A stretch of 64,000 nucleotides of DNA from Zavarzinia compransoris (GTDB lineage Bacteria > Pseudomonadota > Alphaproteobacteria > Zavarziniales > Zavarziniaceae). The notes beneath the pieces were generated by a model that worked only from the letters and a program-made list of their open reading frames with translations, made no database searches and was not told the DNA's origin. Both the position numbers and the translations under genes were made by a program. Each line of letters begins with the position of its first letter. Positions within the stretch are counted from its first letter, which is position 1. Shown here piece by piece: positions 44,601-53,039 of the stretch. The stretch spans positions 124,001-188,000 of the forward strand of contig NZ_QGLF01000003.1 of NCBI RefSeq assembly GCF_003173055.1, in the 5' to 3' direction.

Positions 44601-46383
44601 ACATCACCCTGCCGTCGGCGAGGCGAAGAGCATGGGGCACTTCCTCCATCACCTTGAGGCCCAGGTGTTCGATCAGCGGCAGGCAATCGGACAGCGGCAC
44701 CGGCTGGTCCAGGCGATAGAGCTTGAAGCGCAGCACCGCGCCGTCGTCCTCGAGCAGGCGGTAGACTGCCTGGGAAACGGCGCCGGGCCCCCGGGCCAGC
44801 AGGGCCTCGCCCCGGGCGATGTCGAACAGGGCGGCGGCGGGGGCATGGGATTCGCGGTAGGCGCTGGGGAAGGCGCGCAGCCAGCGCCGGGCAAGGCGCA
44901 GGCCCTGGTCCTCGCCCTCGGCCCCGATCAGGGCTTCGCGCAGGCGGTCGGTCCAGCCCCGGGCGGCCAGCACGATATCCTTTTCCAGTGCGGCCGGATC
45001 GAGCCGGGCGATGCCCTCCGCCGTCGCGCGGACGATCAGGTGGACGCGGGCCAGTTCGGTCTGGCCGACCAGGCTGGTGCGCGACATCACCTCGCCCCCG
45101 GCGGCGCGGGTCAGGATGCCCTCGACCGACTGGCGCAGCGCCGTGTCGAATTGCTCGCGCGGGAGATAGACGAGGGCGGAAATCCAGCGCTCAAAACCGT
45201 CGACGCGCAGGAACAGGCCGGTCCGCGGCCGCTCTTCCAGGCGCAGGATGCCGAGGGTGGTGGCGGCCAGCTCGTCCTCGGTCACCTGGAACAATTCATC
45301 GCGCGGGAATGTCTCGATCGCGTTCAGCAGCGCCTTGCCGTCGTGGCTGTCGGGGGCGAAGCCGGCCCGGGCCAGCACCCGCGCCCCCTTGCCGCGCAGC
45401 AGCGGAATGTCGCGCGGGCGGAGCTGATAGGCGGCGGAGGCGAAAAGGCCGTAGAAGCGCCGCTCCCCCGCCGGCCGGCCGTTGGCGTCGAACAGTTTGA
45501 CGCCGACGAAATCCATGATCGCCCGGCGGTGCACGGTCGATTCCATATTCGCCTTGGTCACCACCAGGGCCGCGTCCTGCGAGCGGAGGTGGTGGACGCC
45601 GCCGTCGCCCTGCCGGCCCATGGCATGGACGCGGGCGTCGCGCAGCAGGCCGAGGCCCTCGCCCTGGGCCCCGTCGCGATAGTCGCGGCTGGCCAGCAGG
45701 ACGAAATTGCCGTCCAGCAGCCAGCGCAGGAAATCGACCATCTCGGTCTCGATGCCGGGCACGGCGGCCAGGCTTTCCGCCGCTTCCGCCAGCCGGTGCA
45801 GCATGGGGCGCCAATCGTCGACCGCGGCGCGGACATCGCCCAGCACCCGGTCCAGGGCCGCGGCCAGGGCGGCGCGGGACTCGGCGTCGCCGTCCTCGTC
45901 GATCTCGATATGGATCAGCGATTCGGCGATGGCGCCGTCCGCGCCCGGGGCGGCCAGGGCCGTGCGCCGGCCGGCGGCATCGCGGGCGACGTTCAGCACC
46001 GGATGGGCGATCAGGTGGACGCCGCGCCCCTCCCGCGCCAGGGCGGCAGTGATCGAATCGACCAGGAAGGGCATGTCGTCGGTCACGGTCTCGACCACCG
46101 TATGCGGGCTGTGCCAGCCGTGGCTGTCGAGGCGGGGATTGAAGACGCGGACGAGGTGGCCGCCGGCCGGGCGTTCGGCGGCAAAGCGCCAATGGCCGAG
46201 GGCGGCGCCGAACAGGGCCTCGGCGCCATGGGCCAGCAAGTCCTCGGAACCGAGGCGGGCGAAATAATGGCCGGCCATCTCGGCGATTTCATCCGCGCCC
46301 GTGGTCAGGCGGGCCTTCGCCTGGCCGATGATGGCTTGCAGCTGGTCTTCTCGCGCCTGGTTCGCTTTGTTCTCGACCATCAT
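41629..46383 (-). CDS. gdhB: NAD-specific glutamate dehydrogenase (large type)
   Basis: The protein has 1,584 residues, typical of the 180-kDa NAD-GDH of alphaproteobacteria and pseudomonads. It converts glutamate to 2-oxoglutarate, feeding the TCA cycle. The N-terminal half (about 1-700) has ACT-like regulatory parts, including ETVTDDMPFLVDSITAAL. The catalytic core has KVARGGIRWSDRREDFRTE (about 795) and TGSKGGFYPKR (about 831). The dinucleotide-binding domain follows (GEGANLGCTQRGRIEYA). It is normal in length with no gap. The 4-base overlap with an MFS gene downstream is notable. Confidence 0.95.
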   Translation of the reverse strand: MMVENKANQAREDQLQAIIGQAKARLTTGADEIAEMAGHYFARLGSEDLLAHGAEALFGAALGHWRFAAERPAGGHLVRVFNPRLDSHGWHSPHTVVETVTDDMPFLVDSITAALAREGRGVHLIAHPVLNVARDAAGRRTALAAPGADGAIAESLIHIEIDEDGDAESRAALAAALDRVLGDVRAAVDDWRPMLHRLAEAAESLAAVPGIETEMVDFLRWLLDGNFVLLASRDYRDGAQGEGLGLLRDARVHAMGRQGDGGVHHLRSQDAALVVTKANMESTVHRRAIMDFVGVKLFDANGRPAGERRFYGLFASAAYQLRPRDIPLLRGKGARVLARAGFAPDSHDGKALLNAIETFPRDELFQVTEDELAATTLGILRLEERPRTGLFLRVDGFERWISALVYLPREQFDTALRQSVEGILTRAAGGEVMSRTSLVGQTELARVHLIVRATAEGIARLDPAALEKDIVLAARGWTDRLREALIGAEGEDQGLRLARRWLRAFPSAYRESHAPAAALFDIARGEALLARGPGAVSQAVYRLLEDDGAVLRFKLYRLDQPVPLSDCLPLIEHLGLKVMEEVPHALRLADGRVMWLHDFRLIEPAGRPLALETLAPLIEDAFAQLWAGRTEDDRFNRLVVLAAMPARDVMVLRAIARYLRQIGIPYSQDYMEETLARWPGIARQLVDLFRLRHDPAFAGDRPAALAAQEAAILAALDEVASLDEDRILRRFLNVVDCSLRTNLFQAGGDGGHRACLAIKLDSRRIDGMPLPKPLVEIWVFSPRVEGVHLRGGKVARGGIRWSDRREDFRTEILGLVKAQMVKNAVIVPTGSKGGFYPKRLPGAAAGREAIQAEAIECYKIFIGGLLDLTDNIRAGALVPPADVVRHDGDDPYLVVAADKGTATFSDIANGIAEDRGFWLGDAFASGGSAGYDHKAMGITARGAWEAVKRHFREFGHDTQAQDFTVAGVGDMSGDVFGNGMLLSDRIRLVAAFDHRHIFIDPNPDAAAGFAERQRLFALARSSWDDYDRALISAGGGVFPRSLKAVPLSPEIRALLGLEAAQATPQDLMQAILKAPVDLLWFGGIGTYIKATSETNAQAGDKANDGIRIDARQLRARVVGEGANLGCTQRGRIEYAAAGGSINTDAIDNSAGVDCSDHEVNIKILLNGVMADGDLTRKQRDALLREMTDEVGDLVLRDNYLQTQAISMIRARGRSTVENQIRLMRMLEAEGRLDRGVEYLPGDDEMRARARDGQGLTRPEAAVLLAYAKMRLQEDLLEGDAPEDAFLGAEVARYFPARLQARYGAEIERHRLRREIIATQLANAIVNWTGPTFVSRIEESTGFEAGAVARAFVAARIVFRLDDLAAAIDALDGLVPAATQTAMLLATGDATRQATMWLLHNEVQPLDIAGAVGRFGPGVAGLAEALPDLLPLRSSARFTAAKDRLTADGVPEALAGAIAALPLLAGALDIVAAAGAGDVLAIGGAYFRLGDEIGLEALREAAAAIEPGDHWDRLALTALADDLYAQQRLLAAAAIKAEGGVDGWLAANAQAIRRTHGLLGELGQGGASLAKLTFAGRHLRGQFSV

Positions 46384-46429
46384 GGGTCCCCTGCGTTCGC
46401 CTCGGCCTGCCGCCAGCCTAGCCGACCTC

Positions 46430-46467
46430 GGTTACAGGGCCAAGGCGGGGTTACCGGGCCAAGGCGG
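46430..46467. repeat. Two tandem 19-bp repeats
   Basis: GGTTACAGGGCCAAGGCGG (46430-46448) and GGTTACCGGGCCAAGGCGG (46449-46467) are adjacent copies with a single mismatch. They lie in the 152-base gap between the divergent NAD-GDH and DUF29 genes, about 50 bases from the NAD-GDH start. Confidence 0.75.
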
Positions 46468-46535
46468 GCGGAGTACCTGTCTGGCCGGCGCCGCGGCGGC
46501 TACCTAAATCGGCGGACATCGGCTAATGTCGCGCC

Positions 46536-46982
46536 ATGCCGGGAAGCACCATTCCGTCCTTGTACGAACGCGATTTCTACGCCTGGGCCAATGAACAGGC
46601 GGCGCTGCTGCGTGCCGGCAAGCTGGCGGCGGCCGACATCGAGCATATCGCCGAGGAAATCGAGAGCATGGGCAAGACCGAAAAACGCGAACTGGTAAGC
46701 CGGTTGGCGGTCCTGCTCCTGCATCTGCTGAAATGGCGATACCAGCCGGAATGCCGTTCCGCCTCGTGGGAAGCGACGATCGAGGTGCAGCGGCGGGATC
46801 TGGCCGTCCATCTCAAAGACAACCCGAGCCTGAAGGCGAAAGTGCCGGAAGCCGTCGACTATGCCTATGGCAACGCCCGGATCGAGGCCGCCGCCGAAAC
46901 CGGCCTGCCGAAGCCGACCTTCCCGGAAGAGTGTCCCTGGTCTTTCGATCAGGCGATCAGCGAAGATTTCTGGCCCGACTGA
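46536..46982 (+). CDS. DUF29 family protein
   Basis: The protein has 148 residues. The pattern YERDFYAWANEQAALLRAGK, then IEHIAEEIESMGKTEKRELVSRL and HLLKWRYQPECRS..W is the DUF29 signature. The family is small, soluble and helical, common in cyanobacteria and alphaproteobacteria and often next to toxin-antitoxin genes, but unassigned. It is complete and single. It is divergent from NAD-GDH. Confidence 0.87.
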   Translation: MPGSTIPSLYERDFYAWANEQAALLRAGKLAAADIEHIAEEIESMGKTEKRELVSRLAVLLLHLLKWRYQPECRSASWEATIEVQRRDLAVHLKDNPSLKAKVPEAVDYAYGNARIEAAAETGLPKPTFPEECPWSFDQAISEDFWPD

Positions 46983-47000
46983 ATTCGGCGGCCGGCGCGC

Positions 47001-48065
47001 TCACTCCCCGGGCGGGACCAGGCGCCAGGCGGGCTGCCGGCCCTTGGCCGCCGCCCGGCGGTCCTGCACCGTCAGCCAGAAGCGGTAGACGGCGAGATCG
47101 AAGCGGTCGAACAGGCGGAAGGGCAGGCCGGGCAGGGGGTTGAACGGGTTGGTCCGCGCCATCGACCAGATCTCGAGCCGGCTGGCCGGGCGCAGGCTGG
47201 CGTCGCCCCGGCGGTGCAGGCCCCTGGTATCGGCGACGATCAGGGTGTTCTTCCGCACCGCGAAGGCGCGCGGCGGCGGCAGGTCCAGCCCTGCCAGCTC
47301 GTCGGGCGAGACGCGGAACGAGCCGCGCGCCGAGAGAATGTCCGGCCCCATCTTTTCGGTGATGCTGCGCCGCCATTCGAATTTCGCCCGCTTCCAGGTC
47401 AGCCGGTGCGAGCCGGGAACATAGGTGAAGGGGCCGTTGGTGCCGTCGACATCGTCGAGGAACAGCCAGGCCTTCATGGTCGGCTGGAACGTGTCGGCGT
47501 GGATCTTGGTCTGGGGATCGGGCAGGCCGGGCAGGACGCCGGAGCGAATCGTCTGCACCCATTGGCCCGGAATGCGCAGCCGGCCGGCGACATAGCCGAG
47601 CAGGCGGCGATAGCGCCGGTCCGCCAGCAGGCGCCGCGCCGCCGGCAGGCGGGCCAGGGTCTCGCCGTCCAGCAGGATGCGGTGGGTGATCGTGTCGCCC
47701 TGGTGGCATTCCCGCCCGGGCGCCCGGAAGGCACGGATTTCCGCCTCCAGGGCGGCGAAATCGGCGGCCGGCAGGAAATCCGCCTTCAGGATGAAGCCGT
47801 CGCGGCCGAACGCGGCCCGGTCGGCGGCGGAAACGGTCGGCGCAAGCAAAAGTCGGCGAAAAGCCATCACCCGATCTGCGACGAATAGTCGCAGGACATG
47901 CAGGCCCAGCCGGTTCAACCAGACGCTGCCGATGACCGGGTTGTCGATAAACGACTTCGCGCCAGTCCCAAGGGACAGGATTTGAAACGGCAGCGCAAGC
48001 ACGCGCCGGAAAGCCAAGCCCACGGATTTCGGGCGTTGCGGCGGATTCTGGGGAACGCTGGTCAT
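47001..48065 (-). CDS. Phytanoyl-CoA dioxygenase (PhyH) family oxygenase
   Basis: The protein has 354 residues. The non-heme iron motif is H-x-D in KIHADTFQPT (about 189-198), the distal His is in TRGLHRRGDA and a later Arg in the same region could bind 2-oxoglutarate. WLFLDDVDGTNGPFTYVPGSHR is the family core strand. An N-terminal 100-residue extension is more hydrophobic. It presumably hydroxylates a small molecule using 2-oxoglutarate and O2; the substrate is unknown. It is convergent with the DUF29 gene and divergent from the PraR-like Xre. Confidence 0.85.
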   Translation of the reverse strand: MTSVPQNPPQRPKSVGLAFRRVLALPFQILSLGTGAKSFIDNPVIGSVWLNRLGLHVLRLFVADRVMAFRRLLLAPTVSAADRAAFGRDGFILKADFLPAADFAALEAEIRAFRAPGRECHQGDTITHRILLDGETLARLPAARRLLADRRYRRLLGYVAGRLRIPGQWVQTIRSGVLPGLPDPQTKIHADTFQPTMKAWLFLDDVDGTNGPFTYVPGSHRLTWKRAKFEWRRSITEKMGPDILSARGSFRVSPDELAGLDLPPPRAFAVRKNTLIVADTRGLHRRGDASLRPASRLEIWSMARTNPFNPLPGLPFRLFDRFDLAVYRFWLTVQDRRAAAKGRQPAWRLVPPGE

Positions 48066-48270
48066 GGCGCGAAGATAAGCCTCCGCGGTCGCAAACGAAA
48101 CAAGTCTTCATCGCAGCTTGGGACTGAGGGAATCGCCCGGGTTCGCACTACCATTTGGCAATATTACAGTCCTGTGTTAGGAAAACGTGCCGGGGGGCAC
48201 ATTAGTGAAAGATCTCGGTCCCCGCTTGGGCGCAAGGTGTCGGGGCTTAGCGGGTACAAGGAGAATATCG

Positions 48271-48654
48271 ATGCCGTCCAAGGCAAATCCCGTCGACGTT
48301 CATGTCGGGGCTCGGGTCAAGCTCCGCCGTCAGCTTCTGGGCTTCAGTCAGACCGAACTGGGCAATGCGCTCGATCTGACTTTCCAGCAGGTGCAGAAGT
48401 ACGAGAAGGGAACGAATCGCATTTCGGCCTCCAAGCTGCACAAGATGGCCGAAGTGCTGGACGTGCCGATCTCGTTCTTTTTCGACGGTGTCGAAGGCGC
48501 CAAGCCCGATTCGGATTCGGGCGACCTCGACATGATGTCCCGGTCGGAGACCATCAGCCTCGTGCGCGCCTATTACGCGATCGAGGACGATGCCGTCCGC
48601 CGCAAGGTGATCGAACTGCTGCGCACCCTGGGCAAGGACCCGGCTGCCGCCTGA
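48271..48654 (+). CDS. Xre regulator, PraR/PhrR-like
   Basis: The protein has 127 residues. NPVDVHVGARVKLRRQLLGFSQ continuing TELGNALDLTFQQVQKYEKG and NRISASKLHKMAEVLDVP is the conserved start of the rhizobial PraR/PhrR group of Xre regulators, which act on quorum-sensing and surface genes there. A Ser/Asp-rich linker and a helical C-terminus (VRAYYAIEDDAVRRKVIELLR) complete it. AAGGAG before the ATG sets the start. Upstream, TTGGCA at 48155 may be a -35. Its targets in this genome are unknown. Confidence 0.9.
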   Translation: MPSKANPVDVHVGARVKLRRQLLGFSQTELGNALDLTFQQVQKYEKGTNRISASKLHKMAEVLDVPISFFFDGVEGAKPDSDSGDLDMMSRSETISLVRAYYAIEDDAVRRKVIELLRTLGKDPAAA

Positions 48655-48925
48655 GTCATCCGGACCCTCAATTCATAGGACCCCGGGCGACGGGGCTTCC
48701 GTTCCGACGCGGCCCGCCTTTCTCCGAAGGGCGGGCCTCGTGCGTTCCGTGGCCGTGCGTGCTAATGTCCCACGATGATCACCCCGGCGCATATCCGGCA
48801 ACCGGACGGCATGACGCGCAAGCGCCTGCTGCTGATCCACTGCGCCCGCATCGGCTATCGGCCTTAGGTCGGCCGCCTCGTTTCATTGCCCCTGCCGTTT
48901 TCGCGTTTTCCGACGAGGCCTTGCC

Positions 48926-50302
48926 ATGACCGCTTCTCCCGTCCGCAATTCGACCGCCGCCCTTCAGGCCGCCGACGCCCGCCACCACCTGCACCCCTTC
49001 ACCGACCATGCCGGCCTGGCCGCCAAGGGCGCCCGGGTCGTCACCCGCGCCGAGGGCGTGCGGCTGTGGGATTCCGAGGGCAAGAGCCTGCTCGACGGCA
49101 TGTCCGGCCTCTGGTGCGTCAATGTCGGCTATGGCCGCGCCGATCTCGCCGAGGTGGCGAAGCGGCAGCTGCTCGAACTGCCCTATTACAATACGTTCTT
49201 CCAGACCACCCATCCGCCGGTGGTGGCCCTGTCCGAGAAACTGGCCTCGATCGCGCCGGCGGGCATGGATCTGGTCACCTTCGCCGGCTCGGGGTCGGAG
49301 GCGAATGATTCGATCGCCAAGCTGGTGCGCTATTTCTGGAATCTCCAGGGCAAGCCGCGCAAGAAGACGATCATCAGCCGCAATTACGCCTATCACGGCG
49401 TCACCATGCAGGCGGCCTCGCTCTCGGGGCTGACCGCCATGCACCCGCAGTTCGACCTGCCGCTGCCCGGCGTCGTCCATGTCGAGGCGCCCTATTGGTA
49501 TGCCCATGGCGGCGATCTCTCGCCCGACGAGTTCGGCCTGAAGGCGGCCCGCGCGGTCGAGCGGAAGATCCTGGAACTGGGGCCCGAGACTGTCGGCGCC
49601 TTCATCGGCGAGCCGATCCAGGGCGCCGGCGGCGTGATCATCCCGCCCGCCACCTATTGGCCCGAGATCATGCGCATCTGCCGCCAGTACGACGTCCTCG
49701 TCATCGCCGACGAAGTGATCTGCGGCTTCGGCCGCACCGGCAATTGGTTCGGCAGCCAGACCTTCGGCATCCAGCCCGATTTCATGACCATGGCCAAGGG
49801 CCTGACCTCGGGCTATATCCCCATGGCCGGGATCATGATGGGCGGCCGCGTGGCCGAGACCTTCCGCAGCGCGGGCGAGGAAATCGTCCACGGCTTCACC
49901 TATTCCGGCCATCCGGTGGCGGCGGCGGTCGCGGTCCGCAACATCGAGATCATGGAAGAGGAAAGCCTGGTGGCCAAGGCCGGCGGCGAGATCGGCGCCT
50001 ATTTCCAGGACCAGCTGCGCGGCCTGGCCGATCACCGGCTGGTCGGCGAGGTCCGGGGCGTCGGCATGATCGCCGCCATCGAACTGGTCGAGCACAAGCC
50101 GAGCCGGGCCTTCTTCGATCCCAAGCGGAATGTCGGCACCCAGTGCCGCAACCATTGCTTCGCCAATGGCCTCGTCATGCGGGCCTGCCGCGATGTCATG
50201 GTGCTGGCCCCGCCGCTGTCGATCTCGAAGACCGAGATCGACGAATTGGTCGGCCTGGCCGCCCAGTGCATCGAACTTACCGCCCGCGACCTCGGGCGGT
50301 AA
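48926..50302 (+). CDS. Class III aminotransferase (putrescine/omega-amino acid type)
   Basis: The protein has 458 residues. It is a PLP enzyme of the class III/omega-transaminase family. The PLP loop has TFAGSGSEANDSIAKLVR, the Asp is in VIADEVICGFGRTG and Lys 291 (TMAKGLTSGY) forms the Schiff base. WYAHGGDLSP and the N-terminal LHPFTDHAGLAAKGARV match the pyruvate-dependent subgroup (SpuC-like: putrescine, beta-alanine or taurine donors). The exact donor is not certain. Confidence 0.91.
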   Translation: MTASPVRNSTAALQAADARHHLHPFTDHAGLAAKGARVVTRAEGVRLWDSEGKSLLDGMSGLWCVNVGYGRADLAEVAKRQLLELPYYNTFFQTTHPPVVALSEKLASIAPAGMDLVTFAGSGSEANDSIAKLVRYFWNLQGKPRKKTIISRNYAYHGVTMQAASLSGLTAMHPQFDLPLPGVVHVEAPYWYAHGGDLSPDEFGLKAARAVERKILELGPETVGAFIGEPIQGAGGVIIPPATYWPEIMRICRQYDVLVIADEVICGFGRTGNWFGSQTFGIQPDFMTMAKGLTSGYIPMAGIMMGGRVAETFRSAGEEIVHGFTYSGHPVAAAVAVRNIEIMEEESLVAKAGGEIGAYFQDQLRGLADHRLVGEVRGVGMIAAIELVEHKPSRAFFDPKRNVGTQCRNHCFANGLVMRACRDVMVLAPPLSISKTEIDELVGLAAQCIELTARDLGR

Positions 50303-50312
50303 GTCCGGAACT

Positions 50313-51089
50313 TCAGGCGGCGGCCGTCCCCCAGGCGTCCATGGCCAGGATGCCGTAGGTATAGGAACGGTGGCGGGCAATCACCCGCTCGCCCGGGAAG
50401 GCCGCGCCGAGCACGGTGAAGAGGGGCAGGAAATGCTCCTCCGTCGGGTGGTTCTGCGGGCCGAAGGGCGCCTTTTCGCGATAGGCGATCAGGCTGTCGA
50501 TATCGCCGGCCTCGATGGTCTCGGCCACCCAGTCGGCGAAGGCGACGACCCAGGGTTTCGCCGGCTGTTCCTGCACCGGGCTGCGGAACTCGTAGAGATT
50601 ATGGGTCAGCGAGCCGGAGCCGAGGATCAGCACCCCCTCGTCGCGCAAGCCGCGCAGCGCCCGGCCGACCTCGAAGGCATGGCGGGGGCCGAGCGGGGTC
50701 TGCACCGACAATTGGGTGACCGGGACATCGGCCGCCGGATAGGCCAGCTTCAGCGGCACCCAGGCGCCATGGTCGAGGCCGCGGGCGGGATCGACCACGG
50801 TCCCGGGCAGCAGGGCGGCGACCCGCGCCGCCACATCCGGGGCGCCCGGGGCGGGATATTGCATCTCGAACAGCGCGCGGGGGAAGCCGCCGAAGTCATG
50901 GATGGTGCGCGGGCGTTCCACCGCCGACACCCGGGGCGCGGCGCTTTCCCAATGGGCCGAGACGACCAGGATCGCCTTCGGCGTTTCGATCTCGCGGCCG
51001 AGCCCGACCAGGAAGCGGTGGGCGGGACCGTCGTCCAGGGCCAGCATGGGCGAGCCATGGCTGACGAACAGGGCAGGCAGGCGTGACAT
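50313..51089 (-). CDS. ygiD: 4,5-DOPA extradiol dioxygenase family (YgiD-like)
   Basis: The protein has 258 residues, a class III extradiol dioxygenase. Iron/zinc ligands are His 11 (FVSHGSP), His 46 (VVSAHWES), one in SGSLTHNLYEF and one in the C-terminal ERVIARHRSY segment, as in E. coli YgiD and plant DODA. It opens catechol-type rings. It lies 33 bases downstream of doxX on the same strand, and the two are divergent from a LysR regulator. The physiological catechol is not known. Confidence 0.9.
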   Translation of the reverse strand: MSRLPALFVSHGSPMLALDDGPAHRFLVGLGREIETPKAILVVSAHWESAAPRVSAVERPRTIHDFGGFPRALFEMQYPAPGAPDVAARVAALLPGTVVDPARGLDHGAWVPLKLAYPAADVPVTQLSVQTPLGPRHAFEVGRALRGLRDEGVLILGSGSLTHNLYEFRSPVQEQPAKPWVVAFADWVAETIEAGDIDSLIAYREKAPFGPQNHPTEEHFLPLFTVLGAAFPGERVIARHRSYTYGILAMDAWGTAAA

Positions 51090-51122
51090 GATCGTCTCCT
51101 CCGGGAAAAGCGCCGGTCCGGA

Positions 51123-51542
51123 TCAGAGGGCGGCCAGCTTGCCCGGCAGCTTGCGGCCCAGGGCGAAGGCACCGGGGCCGGTCAGGGCCGAGGCGAGCAG
51201 CAGCACGGTCCAGGCCGCCGGGAATTCCCAGCCGCCGCCGGCCGCTGAAAAGCTCCAGCCGTTGCCGGCATGCTGCAGGGTCGCGCCGATCAGCACCGGG
51301 ATCAGGCCGAGGGCGGCCAGGCGCGGCAGAACGCCCAGGATGAGGGCAAGGCCGCCCGCCACTTCGGCGAAGATCACCAGATAGGCGAAGCTGCCGGGAT
51401 AGCCGATCGATTCGAAATAGCCGGCGGTGCCGGCCGGGGTGAAGGTCAGCACCTTCAGGATGAAGCCATGGGCCAGCGCCAGCACGCCCAGCGTGACGCG
51501 CAGCAGGAAGGCACCGAGGCCGGCGGTGGTGGATTCAGTCAT
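51123..51542 (-). CDS. DoxX family membrane protein
   Basis: The protein has 139 residues with four membrane helices. The start LGAFLLRVTLGVLALAHGF and FAEVAGGLALILGVLPRLAAL match the DoxX family (relatives take part in thiosulfate or quinone redox at the membrane). The ATG at 51540-51542 has GGAGTTCG. It is first in the doxX-ygiD pair and is divergent from a LysR gene. Confidence 0.88.
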   Translation of the reverse strand: MTESTTAGLGAFLLRVTLGVLALAHGFILKVLTFTPAGTAGYFESIGYPGSFAYLVIFAEVAGGLALILGVLPRLAALGLIPVLIGATLQHAGNGWSFSAAGGGWEFPAAWTVLLLASALTGPGAFALGRKLPGKLAAL

Positions 51543-51641
51543 GATCGAACTCCGATGCGGGGAAATCTGTCCTGCGCATCAATATGGTCCCCGCCCCGAC
51601 ATTATTGAAATTGATAGTGATGAATATCATTATTCACCGTG

Positions 51642-52553
51642 ATGATATTCGAGAAGCTGGACCTCAACCTGCTGCGCCTGTTCGAGGCGGTGATGCAGAC
51701 GGGCAATGTCACCCGGGCGGCGCTGCGCCTGGGGCTGACCCAATCCGCCGCCTCCAACGGCCTTGCCCGCCTGCGCGAGGGATTGGGCGATCCCCTGTTC
51801 ATCCGCCGCCCCGGCGGGGTGGAGGCGACGGCCCGCGCCCGGGACCTGGCCGGCCCGGTGGCGGAAGCCCTGTCCCACCTGCGGCAGGCGCTGGACGGCC
51901 AGCGCCTGTTCGATCCCGCGCATGTGGAAACCGAGGTGGTGATCGGCACCTCCGACCATGCGGAACTGGTCCTGGGGCCCCGGCTGGCCACTCACCTGGC
52001 CGCGGCGGCCCCCGGGATCGCCCTGACCTTCCGCCATTGCGACCGTTCGGACGCGCTGGCCCTGATCGACGAGGGCGCGGTGCAGCTGGCGCTCGGCCCG
52101 CTGCCCGAGCCGCCCAGCCGCATGACCCGGCAATTCCTGACGCGGGAGGGGTTCGCCGTCCTGCTGCGGCCGGGGCATCCGGCGGCGGATGCCCTCGACC
52201 TCGACGCCTATATCGCCGGGCGGCACATGCTGGTCTCCGCCATCGCCAGCCGGGACGGGCTGGTCGACCGGCTTCTGGCGGAACGGGGGCTGGGGCGCCG
52301 GCTGGGCCCCGTCGCCTCGCATTATCTGGCGGCGGGCGCCATGCTGGCCGGCACCGACGACCTGCTGACCCTGCCGGCCTCGGTCGCCGCCGTGCTCGCC
52401 GCCGCCTTCGGCCTGGTCAGCCGGCCGGTGCCGCTCGACATGCCGGCCATGCGCCTGTCCATGATCTGGCACCGCCGCAATGCGGAAGCGCCGCTGCACC
52501 GCTGGCTGCGCCGGAGCGTCGCCCTTCTGGCGAAAGCCGGGCCCAGGGGGTAG
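51642..52553 (+). CDS. LysR family regulator (NodD-like branch)
   Basis: The protein has 303 residues from the ATG at 51642 (a GTG directly before it is possible). [36 protein letters not shown] is the helix-turn-helix with the 'DLNLL..F' start of the NodD/PcpR/LinR branch, which includes regulators of aromatic degradation. The effector domain is complete ([21 protein letters not shown]). It shares a 99-base gap with the doxX-ygiD pair and so is their likely regulator; AT-rich repeats (GATGAATATCAT) lie there. Confidence 0.9.
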   Translation: MIFEKLDLNLLRLFEAVMQTGNVTRAALRLGLTQSAASNGLARLREGLGDPLFIRRPGGVEATARARDLAGPVAEALSHLRQALDGQRLFDPAHVETEVVIGTSDHAELVLGPRLATHLAAAAPGIALTFRHCDRSDALALIDEGAVQLALGPLPEPPSRMTRQFLTREGFAVLLRPGHPAADALDLDAYIAGRHMLVSAIASRDGLVDRLLAERGLGRRLGPVASHYLAAGAMLAGTDDLLTLPASVAAVLAAAFGLVSRPVPLDMPAMRLSMIWHRRNAEAPLHRWLRRSVALLAKAGPRG

Positions 52554-52566
52554 AGTGCGCGCCGCC

Positions 52567-53037
52567 ATGACCACGCCCGACCCGACCGCCACCGAATTGT
52601 CCCTGCTCGGCCACGCCGCCGGCCTGCCCGCCAGCCCGGCCGCGGCGGTGCTGGAGCGGATCGCGAACCCGCATCCGGGCACGGCCTATCTGGTGCGCTT
52701 CGTCTGCCCGGAATTCACCTCGCTGTGCCCGGTCACGGGCCAGCCGGATTTCGCCCATCTGGTGATCGACTATGTGCCGGGCGACTGGCTGGTCGAAAGC
52801 AAGGCGCTGAAACTCTTCCTCGGCGCGTTCCGCAACCACGGCGCCTTTCACGAAGCCTGCACGGTCGAGATCGGCAAGCGCCTGGTCGACCTGCTGGCGC
52901 CGGCATGGCTGCGCATCGGCGGCTATTGGTATCCCCGAGGCGGCATCCCGATCGACGTCTTCTATGCCACCGGCACCCCGCCCGAGGGCCTGTGGCTGCC
53001 GGACCAGGGCGTGCCGCCCTATCGCGGACGGGGCTGA
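52567..53037 (+). CDS. queF: NADPH-dependent preQ0 reductase QueF
   Basis: The protein has 156 residues, the short YkvM-type QueF. The catalytic Cys 54 is in [14 protein letters not shown] with Asp 61 nearby; the QueF motif ESKALKLFL (77-85) binds NADPH, and FHE (94-96) binds substrate. It reduces 7-cyano-7-deazaguanine to preQ1 for queuosine in tRNA. It is followed 2 bases later by a pseudouridine synthase, so two RNA-modification genes are coupled. Confidence 0.95.
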   Translation: MTTPDPTATELSLLGHAAGLPASPAAAVLERIANPHPGTAYLVRFVCPEFTSLCPVTGQPDFAHLVIDYVPGDWLVESKALKLFLGAFRNHGAFHEACTVEIGKRLVDLLAPAWLRIGGYWYPRGGIPIDVFYATGTPPEGLWLPDQGVPPYRGRG

Positions 53038-53039
53038 AC

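Noticed and set aside
41623-46698. A 1,691-codon open frame on the plus strand opposite NAD-GDH
   Set aside because: It is antisense to a certain gene, lacks recognisable domains and arises from GC-rich codon bias, which removes stops from the complementary frame.
48711-48740. Hairpin GGCCCGCC/GGGCGGGCC after the PraR-like gene
   Set aside because: The stem has a bulge and no T run follows, so it is not a convincing terminator.
48778-48867. A mini-frame before the class III aminotransferase gene
   Set aside because: There is no ribosome site, no recognisable protein pattern, and it is shorter than chance frames nearby.
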